DNA from: VAZQ01 sp963756715
Lineage (GTDB): Bacteria > Pseudomonadota > Alphaproteobacteria > Rhizobiales > Xanthobacteraceae
Assembly (NCBI GenBank): GCA_963756715.1
Contig: CAVWOV010000023.1
Span: 55,264-119,263 of the forward strand
Direction: 5' to 3'
Length of the DNA: 64,000 nucleotides
The notes below the pieces were generated by a model. That model saw nothing but the letters and a program-made list of their open reading frames with translations, did no database searches and had not been told where the DNA came from. Shown here piece by piece: positions 16,659 to 25,589 of this stretch. Made by a program: the position numbers and the translations under genes. Within the stretch, counting starts at the first letter, position 1, and each line of letters begins with the position of its first letter.

Positions 16659-17791
16659 TTCACGACAATGACGCGCCCGCCGATGATGCTCGCGAGCAGG
16701 AACGGGTTGACGGTGATGCCCTGATGCTGCGCCGGCGACATGTTGTAGACGCCGGTGGTGCCCTGGAAACCGGAGATCGTTTCAAGCGCATCGCGCACTT
16801 TTGCGCCCTCGAAGCTCTTGGCTTTATTGATCGCCGACGCGGTGATCTGCACGGCATCCCAGCCGCGCGCGCCCCAGTTCGGATCGCGATCCTTGTACTT
16901 GGCCTTCCACGGTCCGAGGAACTTGGTGATTTCGGCCTTCATCGGGCTATCGGGCAGCGCGTCGTAAACCTGCGACGGCGACGCGACGAAGAAGAATTTG
17001 TCGCCAAGCACCTCCGCGACCGGGCGGAACACCGCCAGGTCCTCGATGCTCGTGAGCATCAGCATGTTGAGGCCGAGCTGCTTGATGTTCTTGGCAGCGG
17101 TGAGCGTGGTGCCGCCGAGGCCGATCTTGAGGATCGCGCCGGCGCCGGCAGCATGCATCTTGCTGATCTGCACGCTGAGATCGGCGTCGTCCTGTTTGTA
17201 CTGCTCGATGCCGACCAGTTCGAGGCCGTAGCTGCTCGCGGTCTTCTGCGCGATGTCCTTCTGCAAGACGGCATACGGCGAAGGATCGTGCAGCACGCCG
17301 AATTTTTTGATCTGGGTCTTGTTCTTGAGATAGTCGAGGCGCGTCGAGACCTCGAATCCGGCCGGCGGCAAGGTGGTGAACGCCCATTTCACGTGATCAG
17401 GGTTCCGCGGCAGGATCGAACACAGCACCATCGGGATTTGCGCCCGCACCGTAAGCGGCGCCCCGGCGAAATTTCCGGCCGATACGCAGCCCGACAGGAA
17501 GACCTCGACTTTGTCAGACGAGATCATCTTGCGATAGACCGTCACCGCCTCCTGCGGCTCCGACTTGTTGTCTTCAGTGATGACCTCGATCTTGCGGCCC
17601 ATGATGCCACCCTTGGCGTTCATCGCCGCGGCCGCGACGTCGACGCCGTCGCGCCAGCCGCGGTCCACGGTCGCGGCATAGCCGGTCAAGCCTGCGGATA
17701 TTCCGATCTTGTAGACCTGTTGCGCGCCCGCGGGTGCGGCCGACAGCGATACCGCCGCAGCGGCCAGCGCCATGAGTAACCTGGTTGTCAT
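16655..17791 (-). CDS. Leu/Ile/Val-type ABC substrate-binding protein (Peripla_BP_6)
   Basis: 378 residues. Signal peptide MTTRLLMALAAAAVSLSAAPAGA with cleavage after AGA. The mature protein starts QQVYKIGISAGLTGYAATVD and shows NAKGGIMGRKIEVITEDNKS, typical of type I periplasmic binding proteins for amino acids, amides or aromatic acids. A strong GGAGGAAAG site precedes the ATG. It sits between HyuB and LivF, so it is the binding component of the same importer. Confidence 0.93.
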   Translation of the reverse strand: MTTRLLMALAAAAVSLSAAPAGAQQVYKIGISAGLTGYAATVDRGWRDGVDVAAAAMNAKGGIMGRKIEVITEDNKSEPQEAVTVYRKMISSDKVEVFLSGCVSAGNFAGAPLTVRAQIPMVLCSILPRNPDHVKWAFTTLPPAGFEVSTRLDYLKNKTQIKKFGVLHDPSPYAVLQKDIAQKTASSYGLELVGIEQYKQDDADLSVQISKMHAAGAGAILKIGLGGTTLTAAKNIKQLGLNMLMLTSIEDLAVFRPVAEVLGDKFFFVASPSQVYDALPDSPMKAEITKFLGPWKAKYKDRDPNWGARGWDAVQITASAINKAKSFEGAKVRDALETISGFQGTTGVYNMSPAQHQGITVNPFLLASIIGGRVIVVK

Positions 17792-17821
17792 ACTTTCCTC
17801 CGTTTCGGTTCTTGTTTGCGT

Positions 17822-19367
17822 TCAGCGACGTCCGTAGCCGCCGCCCCCAGGCGTTTCGAACAAGACCACATCGTCCGGCTGCAGGGTGAGCTTCTTGAGA
17901 TCGCGCACCGGCACGCCGTTGATGTGGAATTTGCCGGCGGTGCCCGGCTCACCCCCGCCCAGGCCTTCGGGCCCTTCCTCGACGCGGCTCGCCACCGCGT
18001 TGAGCAGCCATTCGTCCTTGGTCAGTAGCCGGAATTGGATGATCTGGCCGTCGCCGCCGCGTGTTGCGCCATCGCCACCGGAACCAGGACGCAACTCCTT
18101 GCGGTCGAACAGCACGGGCGTTACGGCTTCGACGATCTCCACCGGAACGGCGGCAACTCCGGTCGGATAGCAGGTTGCGCTCGGGCCGGGCTTGGTGGCG
18201 CGCGCCCCCATGCCGCCCGAATAGTTGAACATCGACGAGGTGAAGGGCCGGCCGTCGGCGCGCTTGCCCTGAATTTGCATCGTCCACACCGCGCCCGAGC
18301 CCTCGGCCAGAACGCGGTCGGGCATCACATGATAGAGCGCCTTGAGGATCGGCATCGGCACATACATGCCGACCACGTGGCGGGCATTGACCGGCGCCGG
18401 ATATTGGCAGTTGAGAATCGAACCTTCCGGCGCATGAACCTTGATCGGCGCGAGGCTGCCGGTGTTATTGGGCAGGTCGGGATTGAGGCAGGAGCGGATC
18501 GCGAACGTCGAATAGGCGTGCGTGTAGTTGAGCACGACGTTGATGCCGCTTGTGGTCTGCGGCGTCGAGCCGGTGAAATCGACCAGGATCTCGCCCGCCT
18601 CCGGATCGATCGTCACCGCGGATTTCAGCGTGATCACCTGTCCGCCCGGCACATCGAACGAGCTTTCGCCGTGGAAGGTGCCGGGCTTGAGCTTGGAAAT
18701 TTCCGCTCGGGTCGCGGCCTCCGAGCGCTCGATGATCTCATCGGACAGTTGCTCGATATCGACCAGGTCGTAGCGCTGGCACATCGCGATCAGCCGCTCG
18801 CTCGCCGCCTGCCCGCTCGAGACCTGCGCCGCCAGATCGCCGAACACCGCGTCGGGCGTCCGCACGTTCGACTTGATCATGCGCATGCAGCACCGGGCAT
18901 GGCTCGCCGGCGTTGTAGAGTTTCAGCGGCGGAATCCAGAGCCCTTCTTCGTGCACGTCGCGGGCTCCGGCGCCGATGCCGTATCCGCCGATGTCGGTGT
19001 GATGAATGGTCGATCCGATATAGGCGAGGATGCGATCGCCGTCGAAGATCGGCGTCAGCACCGTGATGTCGAAGAAATGCCCGGCCGACAGCCAGGGATC
19101 GTTGGTGGTGACCACATCACCCGGCTTCAGGTTGTTGGCGAAAATGCGCACCAGATGCGCGCCGGCGATCGCCAGCGAATTGATGTGACCGGGCGTGCCG
19201 GTGTTGGCCTGCGCGACCATGCGGCCGCGCCGGTCGAACAGCGCGCATGCGAGATCGCCGGCCTCGCGCACCACCGGGCTGAAGGCGATGCGCTGCAACG
19301 CCTTGGCGCGCTCGGTGACGATGCCGATCAGGTTGGACCAGAGGATTTCGAGTTCGACGCCGTCCAT
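17822..19367 (-). pseudogene. hyuB: Hydantoinase B/oxoprolinase family (HyuB), single-base frameshift
   Basis: The N-terminal part (ELEILWSNLIGIVTERAKAL, SPVVREAGDLACALFDRRG, GDVVTTNDPWLSAGHFFDIT) and the C-terminal part (IEVNARVP-like MIKSNVRTPDAVFGDLAAQ, FDVPGGQVITLKS, GGGYGRR tail) are one HyuB protein of about 515 residues, in two frames. An extra base near 18887 separates GEPCPVL from MRMIKSN. HyuB partners HyuA in ATP-dependent cleavage of 5-oxoproline, N-methylhydantoin or related lactams, or in acetophenone-carboxylase-type reactions. ATG at 19367 has a GGGATGAGG site and follows the HyuA stop by 4 bp. Confidence 0.85.
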
Positions 19368-19371
19368 CGCC

Positions 19372-21443
19372 TCATCCCTTGCGCGCAAAGATACAGCCGA
19401 TCTTGTCGACCGTCGCCGTCCAGTCCGGCGGAATCACCATCGTGGTCTCGCGCTCCTCGATAATGGCCGGCCCTTTGACGCTCTGGCCCGCAGCAAGCGT
19501 GTTGCGATCATAGACGGGCACGCGAAGCCCGTCGCTCCAGGCATGCACCTCCCGCGTGCCTTTCGGCTGACCGGAGCGTCGTGGGCAGAGTCCATCGCCC
19601 GGCTGAACGGAATGATGGGCCCGCGCGCGGTGACCCGCCAAGTGACCAGTTCGATGGGGACATGAGACGGATTGACGCCGTAGAGCTTCTTGTAGGCCGG
19701 CGCGAACACATCGACGATCCGGCTCGCGTCATGATGCGTGCGCGGATCGACGTCGAGCGCAACGGTCAGTTCGCTCTGCTGTCCGACGTAGCGCAAATCG
19801 GCCGCGAAGATCAAAGTGACGGAGTCTTCGGCGCAGCCCGCCTCCTGCAAGGCCGCCGTGGCTTCGCTCGCAAGCTCACCGAGAATGCGATCGACCCGCG
19901 TCCAGTCCAACTCATTGACGCGCACCAGATCGCTGCGCACCAGGTCGAGCCGCACCGACGTGACCAGCGTGCCGAAGGCCGACAGCACGCTCGGCTGCGG
20001 CGGCACGATCACCTCCGAGCTTTGCAGCAATGCCGCCACCTCGCAGGCGTGGACCGGGCCTGCCCCGCCGAAAGCAAACAGCGGCATGCCGCGCCAGTCG
20101 ATCCCGCGGTCGGTGGCGTGGGTGCGCACCGCGGCTGCCATCGATTCGGTGACGACGCGGAAAATCCCGCGTGCCGCCTGAATGCCGGACAGATTGAGGT
20201 CTTCGCCGAGCTTGCCGACCGCCGCTTCGGCAGCGTTGCGATCGAGCTTCATGTCACCGCCGAGGAAATTGTCGGCGTCGAGCAGGCCAAGCACAAGATC
20301 GGCGTCGGTGACGGTCGGCGATGTGCCGCCGCGGCCATAGCAGGCCGGACCCGGTGCGGAGCCGGCGCTGTCGGGGCCGACCTTGAGCAGGCCGAGACTG
20401 TCGACGCGGGCAATACTGCCACCGCCCGCGCCGATCTCGATCATGTCGATCGACGGGATGGTGACGGGCAGGCCACTGCCTTCCTTGAAGCGCCAGCGGC
20501 GGTCGACCTCGAACAGGCCGGTGATCAGCGGCTCGCCATCTTCGATCAGGCAGGCCTTGGCGGTCGTGCCACCCATGTCGAACGACATCAGCCGCTTGAT
20601 GCCGAGCACTTCGGCATAGTGACAGCCGGCCAGCGCGCCAGCGGCGGGGCCGCTTTCGATCATCCGCGCAGGATTGCGCCCGGCGGTCTCGGCGCCGACG
20701 ACGCCGCCGGACGAGAGCATGATGAGCGGCGAATTCGGGAAGCCCTCGCGCTTGAGCCGGTCGCTCAGCCCCCGCAGGTATGGCAGCGAGATCGGCATCG
20801 TGTAGGCGTTGACGGCAGCGGTCGAGGCGCGCGGGTATTCGCGGATCTGTGGCGCAACCTCCGATGACAGCGTCAGGAAGACATCCGGCAGCAGCGTGGC
20901 AAGCTGCCTGCCGACCGCGCGTTCGTTGTCCGGATTGGCATAGCTGTTGAGAAAGCAGATCGCGAGCGAGGCCACACCTTTGGCCTTGAGCACTTCGGCC
21001 AGCGTCTCGACTTCTCTATCGTTTGGCCTGCGCAATATCGTACCGTCGGCCCGTACCCGTTCGGAGACGCCGAACGTCAGTTCGGACGGCACCAGCGGAT
21101 CGGGAAATTCGATCTGCGGATCGTACATCTCATAGCGATGCTCGTTACGGATATGCAGGATGTCGCGGAAGCCTTCCGTGACCAGCAACGCGGTCGGCTG
21201 GCCTTTGCGCTCGATCAGCGCGTTGGTGACGATGGTCGTGGCATGCACCACGACGCCGTCGACATCGCGCGGCGCGATATTCGCCGCCTTCATCACGTTG
21301 GACACGCCGGCGAAGAACCCTTCCAGCAAGTCGTGGTGTGTGGTCAGGACCTTGTCGACGGTCAGCACGCCCGACGAGTGACGCAGCACCACATCGGTGA
21401 AAGTTCCGCCAATATCGACCGCGAGCGAGTACGCCAATGTCAT
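19372..21443 (-). pseudogene. hyuA: Hydantoinase A/oxoprolinase family (HyuA), single-base frameshift near the 3' end
   Basis: From ATG 21443 the protein starts MTLAYSLAVDIGGTFTDVVL, the actin-like ATPase motif, and continues through IESGPAAGA, FDMGGTTAKACLIEDG, MIEIGAGGGSIA and GRGGTSPTVTDADLVLGLL. About residue 625 the frame is lost near 19570, where one base seems missing. The last about 60 residues (PKGTREVHAWSDGLRVPVYD, GPAIIEERETTMVIPP) continue in another frame to 19372. Repaired length about 690, normal for HyuA. The ATG overlaps the IclR stop (ATGA). It activates a cyclic amide with ATP together with HyuB. Confidence 0.86.
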
Positions 21444-22291
21444 CCCTTCCAGCCGAGGTCGCGGGACACGCCGCGGGCCGCATCGAGCACCGCACTGAGT
21501 TGCGCGGGCGCGGGCTTCGGCGCGATCACCTGCGTCGAGCCGACAAACGCGATCGATCCGACCAGCAAGCCGCGATGATCGAATACCGGAGCGGCCAGCG
21601 TATTGACGCCCATGACGGTTTGGTTCGGCGCCGTGGACCAGCCACGTTTGCGCACCGCCTGCACCTCGTTGAGGAGAACCTTCGCATCGGTGATGGTGTG
21701 CGATGTCCACGCCGGCCGCGGTGCGCTCAGGGCCTTCTTGATCAAGCCGTGCGGACCGAATGCCAGCCAGATCTTGCCGTGTGCGCTGGCGTGCAAAGCA
21801 AGCCGGGCGCCGGGACGGGTGGCGAATTCAACGACCGAGTGGCCATGCATGAGATCAATCACCACCAGATCGTCGTCAAGCAGCGCACAGAGCGAAACGG
21901 CCTGCCCTGTGGCATCCCGCAGCTTGAGCAACGCATCACGGGCGACGGTTACGATCTCGAAGTTGCCGCGCGATGTTTCGCCGAGGACCATGAGCTTGAC
22001 GCCGATCGCGTATCGGCCCGTGCTGATATCGCGCCGCACGAAGCCGTGACGGGCCAGCGCGCTGAGATGGCGGTACACCGTCGATTTCGACGCCGCGAAT
22101 GTCTGCGCAATGGCCGTGAGCGCAATGGGCGCGCCCTGTCCGGCAAGGAATTCGAGGATACGCAACGCGAGGTCGAGCGTGCCGGTATCTTTCCGTGCGG
22201 CACCCGGGCGTATCGACGAAACGACGCGTCTCGCGGTCTGCCCAGCGCCGCGGGCGGGCGGCTTTTTCGCCCTCATCTTTTGTTCCAACAT
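21440..22291 (-). CDS. IclR-family transcriptional regulator
   Basis: 283 residues. The first about 30 are basic and unstructured. The winged helix follows (LRILEFLAGQGAPIALTAIA, FAASKSTVYRHLSALARHGF, about residues 40-95), then the IclR effector domain (LKLRDATGQAVSLCALLDD, LALHASAHGKIWLAFGP, VMGVNTLAAPVFDHRG). First gene of the minus-strand HyuAB/LIV importer operon; its stop overlaps the hyuA start. Probably senses the imported substrate. The inverted repeat TGTTTC-N7-GAAACA just upstream of its start is a candidate operator. Confidence 0.93.
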   Translation of the reverse strand: MLEQKMRAKKPPARGAGQTARRVVSSIRPGAARKDTGTLDLALRILEFLAGQGAPIALTAIAQTFAASKSTVYRHLSALARHGFVRRDISTGRYAIGVKLMVLGETSRGNFEIVTVARDALLKLRDATGQAVSLCALLDDDLVVIDLMHGHSVVEFATRPGARLALHASAHGKIWLAFGPHGLIKKALSAPRPAWTSHTITDAKVLLNEVQAVRKRGWSTAPNQTVMGVNTLAAPVFDHRGLLVGSIAFVGSTQVIAPKPAPAQLSAVLDAARGVSRDLGWKG

Positions 22292-22300
22292 ACAAAACTC

Positions 22301-22319
22301 TGTTTCGAATAATGAAACA
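22301..22319. promoter_or_regulatory. Candidate IclR operator (inverted repeat)
   Basis: TGTTTCGAATAATGAAACA has 6-bp arms and a 7-bp spacer and lies 10 bp upstream of the IclR start codon. Size and AT-rich centre fit IclR-family operators. A weaker TTTTGT/ACAAAA pair flanks the start codon itself (22278-22297). Binding is inferred. Confidence 0.4.
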
Positions 22320-22757
22320 CGGCGAGAGATTTTTTACACCAAACCCGGCGCCGAGTCTCGCGTCTTCTCAGCGTTAGTTTGCCGCCGCAGCGTTCTTCGC
22401 AGATGCAGCAATGAGGCGAGGGCGACGCGGGGCAGACCTTGAGGAGAATGAACGGCGCGGCATAAGCGCCCAAAGCGTCCCGCCGCGGGCAACTCGCCCG
22501 TGACACAACTGGCTCATACGGTGACGATTTCAGGTGTGGAGTTGGCATCCTGTGAGCTGAGGAAACCGACTGCTCTCAACCGCGTGGACCGTGCGCGCGA
22601 CACTCGGAGCCGTGGCCGTCGCCGCGGGATGAGCCCGCCTCGTTCGGCCCAAGGTCTGAACAGGCCCGTATCTTGCTTGCCGCGTGTTGGGTTCGAACAT
22701 CGAACTTGGTGAATCTCACGGTCACATGGTCAACTACAGCCAGATGGGAAAACAAAC
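22320..22757. other. Divergent intergenic region
   Basis: About 440 bp between the IclR start and the orphan binding-protein gene. No protein-like reading frame or RNA gene was recognised. It must hold the promoter of the binding-protein gene and probably that of the IclR operon, but no convincing -35/-10 pair was picked out. Confidence 0.4.
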
Positions 22758-23786
22758 ATGGTGAAATTCATATCGGCTATGATCGGTTCCGCCTGCCTCC
22801 TGCTCGGCGGAGCCGTGATCTCTCCGGTCCCTGCCCAGGCGCAGCAGCAGAAGATGACCGACATCGTCTTCGCACTCGACTTCATTATCCTCGGCCGTCA
22901 CGCCCCGATCTTCGCTGCACTCGAAAAAGGCTACTACAAGGAAGAAGGGCTGAACGTCAAAATCGTCCCGACCAAAGGAACCGCCGAGGCGATCCAGAGC
23001 GTCGAGAGCGGCGTTTCGCAACTGGGCTTCATTGATGTGCCTAGCCTGGTCATCGCCCGCGCCAACGGTTCGACCGTGAAGGTCGTATCGGTGATTTATC
23101 AGAAGGCGCCGTTTACGATCTTTTCGCTCAACCCCGGCGCCAATGCGACTACGCTGAAGTCGCTGGAGGGTCTCAAGGTCGGAACGGGGTCGGGAAGTTT
23201 CGTTTCGAATATTACCAGAGCCATGATGCGGAAGAACGGCCTCGACCCCAACAAGCTCGAGACCGTCAACGTCGAACCCTCCGCGCGCGTCGCGATGCTC
23301 GCCTCGCGCAACATCCCCGCCGTCGACTTCTACATCATGTCGAAGCCGGGCATCGAGCGCGCCGTCAAGGATGCAAAGGTCAGCGCGCTGCTCCTGGCGG
23401 ACTTGGGTCTCGACCTATACTCCAACGGGATCGGCGCGAAGGAATCCTATTTGAAGGAACATCCGGACATCGTGAAGAAGTTCGTTCGCGCCACGCTGCG
23501 CGGCTACCAGTTCGCCTTCAAGAACCCCAAGGAAGCTGCCGTCCTTGAACGCAATACCGCCAAGGCATTGAATGACGACATCACCGTTGAGGAACTGAAG
23601 ATCGTTGAAGACCTGACAGTAACTCCTGACGTCAAGAAGAATGGCATTGGATCGTTTACGCCCGAAAAGATGAAATCCTCGGTGCAATGGATGACCGAGA
23701 ATGGCGGGTTCCCGAAAGAAAAAGCGCCAAAGCCGGAAGACGTCTACGCAACCGGCTTCCTGCCCGACAAGCCGATCATGCCGTAA
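22758..23786 (+). CDS. ABC transporter substrate-binding protein, NMT1/THI5-like (orphan paralogue)
   Basis: 342 residues with signal peptide MVKFISAMIGSACLLLGGAV and cleavage after AQA. The mature protein (IVFALDFIILGRHAPIFAAL onward) aligns along its whole length with the protein encoded at 10324-11352, with long identical stretches such as TVKVVSVIYQKAPF and TVEELKIVEDLTVTP. No ATPase or permease is adjacent: the IclR operon is divergent and the next gene convergent. It may share the 11.4-13 kb transporter or be a spare with altered specificity. Confidence 0.9.
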   Translation: MVKFISAMIGSACLLLGGAVISPVPAQAQQQKMTDIVFALDFIILGRHAPIFAALEKGYYKEEGLNVKIVPTKGTAEAIQSVESGVSQLGFIDVPSLVIARANGSTVKVVSVIYQKAPFTIFSLNPGANATTLKSLEGLKVGTGSGSFVSNITRAMMRKNGLDPNKLETVNVEPSARVAMLASRNIPAVDFYIMSKPGIERAVKDAKVSALLLADLGLDLYSNGIGAKESYLKEHPDIVKKFVRATLRGYQFAFKNPKEAAVLERNTAKALNDDITVEELKIVEDLTVTPDVKKNGIGSFTPEKMKSSVQWMTENGGFPKEKAPKPEDVYATGFLPDKPIMP

Positions 23787-23819
23787 AGGCTCCGGCAAGG
23801 CCGTGGATTAATGCGCAAT

Positions 23820-23861
23820 CGCCGAAGGGTAGCTCCGCGAAATCCACAGCGCCCTTCGGCG
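23820..23861. terminator. Hairpin between convergent genes
   Basis: CGCCGAAGGG (23820-23829) pairs perfectly with CCCTTCGGCG (23852-23861) across a 22-nt loop, 34 bp after the binding-protein stop and 16 bp before the M24 gene stop. It lacks a clear T tract, so it may be a bidirectional attenuating hairpin rather than a standard terminator. Confidence 0.4.
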
Positions 23862-23876
23862 CGTATATCGCTTGGA

Positions 23877-25010
23877 TCAGCCGATGACGAACGGCTGGTC
23901 GGTCGAGAACTTGTCGGACAGCATTCTGGGCTTGCCCTGCTCGATCACGACCAGGTCCTGAATGTGCCAGTGCAGACGCTGCGGCTCGATTGCGAGGATC
24001 ATGCCGTCCTCGATTACAATATCGCTGCCGCTGCGCAGAACGGGCTCCTGCTGGTGAAACCAGGGACCCATGCCGTGTCCGACAAGCGAGGCGGTGTAGT
24101 CGATGCCACGTTTTCTGAATTCGTCGAATACGAAGCCGTAAATTTCACCCGCTGTGACGCCGGCGCGGCATCGCTCGATCGTCCTGCGATGGATATCCAA
24201 GGTTAGATCGTAGCCACGCTGCTGTTCGGCTGTTGGCGGCCCGAGGATGGCAAGGCGTGATTGATGTCCGGCATAGCCTTGCAAATACGCCACGTAGTCG
24301 TTGCGGACGAAATCGCCCGTCTGAAACCGGACGTCGCCTTCGCCGCCATACATCACGGTGTTCGAGCTTGAATTCAAAATGCCGTGGGCCCACCCGAAGC
24401 CTTGCCGGATGCAGCTTTCGACAATGCGGGCATGCACGTCCCGCTCGCTTTCACCGGGACGTATCGTCGGAAAGATCTCAAGGTAGACATCGTCCAGCAG
24501 GTCGGCGAGGACCTTTTGCAGAGCGACTTCGTCGGGCGTCTTGATCCAGCGCACCTCATCCATCATCCGGGAGCAGTCGATCATCTGCAACCGCGGCAGC
24601 ACTTGCTGGATTTCCTCCCAGTGCTTGGCGCTTAATCCATCCCGTTCGAAGCCGACGCGTCCATTCGCCAGGCCGATATCCCGGAGCACTTGCGCGACGC
24701 GCGTATAGAGCGATTCGACGTAGGCCTTGTAGACCACCGTCTTGCCGACCCACGAATCGCGCAGGACCACTTTCTCGGCAAATGAATCCAGAACGACGAT
24801 GGGCTCGCCCTTGCGCGGCCACAGCAGCATGAAGCCGCGGATGGTGTTGGCCAGGTCGAGATGACGCGCGAGCGTGCCGGGCAACGCGATACCGGCGAGA
24901 TAGGTAAAATTGACGCCGGTGCGGACCGCAACGGCGTCGAGACCATTCGCATCCATCAATTGATGGAGTCGCGTCACGTTGGCGATGATCTTCTTCTTCG
25001 GCGGCGTCAT
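23877..25010 (-). CDS. M24-family 'pita-bread' enzyme (creatinase/prolidase-like) with altered metal site
   Basis: 377 residues from ATG 25010 (a TTG at 25019 is also possible). An N-terminal creatinase-type domain (LHQLMDANGLDAVAVRTGVN) is followed by the M24 catalytic fold: FQTGDFVRNDYVAYLQGYAG, VGHGMGPWFHQQEP, IEDGMILAIEP. Of the five usual metal ligands, the first Asp, His and first Glu are visible, but the second Asp (GYxxDxxR) is His in GYAGHQSR and the last Glu looks replaced by Gln in IQDLVVIEQG. A classic dinuclear aminopeptidase is therefore doubtful; a creatinase- or lyase-like reaction is possible. A cupin gene precedes it on the same strand. Confidence 0.85.
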   Translation of the reverse strand: MTPPKKKIIANVTRLHQLMDANGLDAVAVRTGVNFTYLAGIALPGTLARHLDLANTIRGFMLLWPRKGEPIVVLDSFAEKVVLRDSWVGKTVVYKAYVESLYTRVAQVLRDIGLANGRVGFERDGLSAKHWEEIQQVLPRLQMIDCSRMMDEVRWIKTPDEVALQKVLADLLDDVYLEIFPTIRPGESERDVHARIVESCIRQGFGWAHGILNSSSNTVMYGGEGDVRFQTGDFVRNDYVAYLQGYAGHQSRLAILGPPTAEQQRGYDLTLDIHRRTIERCRAGVTAGEIYGFVFDEFRKRGIDYTASLVGHGMGPWFHQQEPVLRSGSDIVIEDGMILAIEPQRLHWHIQDLVVIEQGKPRMLSDKFSTDQPFVIG

Positions 25011-25046
25011 TGATGACAAGCTTTCGTTCTCAACGGCTCACAGCCG

Positions 25047-25379
25047 CTAACGCATGTACCGCACTTCGAGGGTCATCACGCCATCGTCGGTCCGATACGG
25101 CCCATGCTTCATCCCAGGCGGCCGGCAGGCATACATGCCCTTCTGGAAGAACTGATCGCCATCCCATTGCGTGCCTTCAAGGATATAGACCTCTTCCCAG
25201 AAATCATGGACGAAGGTCTCGGTGCTGCGGCACCCTGGATCGACCTTGAGCAGCCGCGTGACGAACATCTTGTCCGGGTCTTCGGTCAAAATTTTCTCGT
25301 AATGGCCGGGGGGCGCGCCGGGCACGGGGACCCACGGCAGATTGTCGACGGGGAAAAATTCAAGCTCAGGTTTCGGCAT
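25047..25379 (-). CDS. Cupin domain protein (ChrR-like)
   Basis: 110 residues. Cupin strands with FVHDFWEEVYILEG (about residue 56) and PPGMKHGPY (about 88) supply His and Glu ligands. The N-terminus (MPKPELEFFPVDNLPWVPVP) resembles ChrR-like cupins attached to degradation enzymes. Co-directional with the M24 gene 37 bp downstream; probably co-transcribed. Function unknown. Confidence 0.82.
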   Translation of the reverse strand: MPKPELEFFPVDNLPWVPVPGAPPGHYEKILTEDPDKMFVTRLLKVDPGCRSTETFVHDFWEEVYILEGTQWDGDQFFQKGMYACRPPGMKHGPYRTDDGVMTLEVRYMR

Positions 25380-25589
25380 CGCACTCTCCAGGTTTCATAC
25401 CGGTTTCAGTCTACGCGATTTCACAGCTCAAGCTGCATGGGTTTCATCAGTGCGGCCGATGGACGCCGCACAGCATCGACAATTCCATCACCGCTTGATT
25501 TGCACCGCGAGGTAATCGCCCGCACGCGTGGCTTGCACTCTCCCCGCCGGGGCGCACACTCACCGGCGCGAGCCACGCATCTGACGGCT

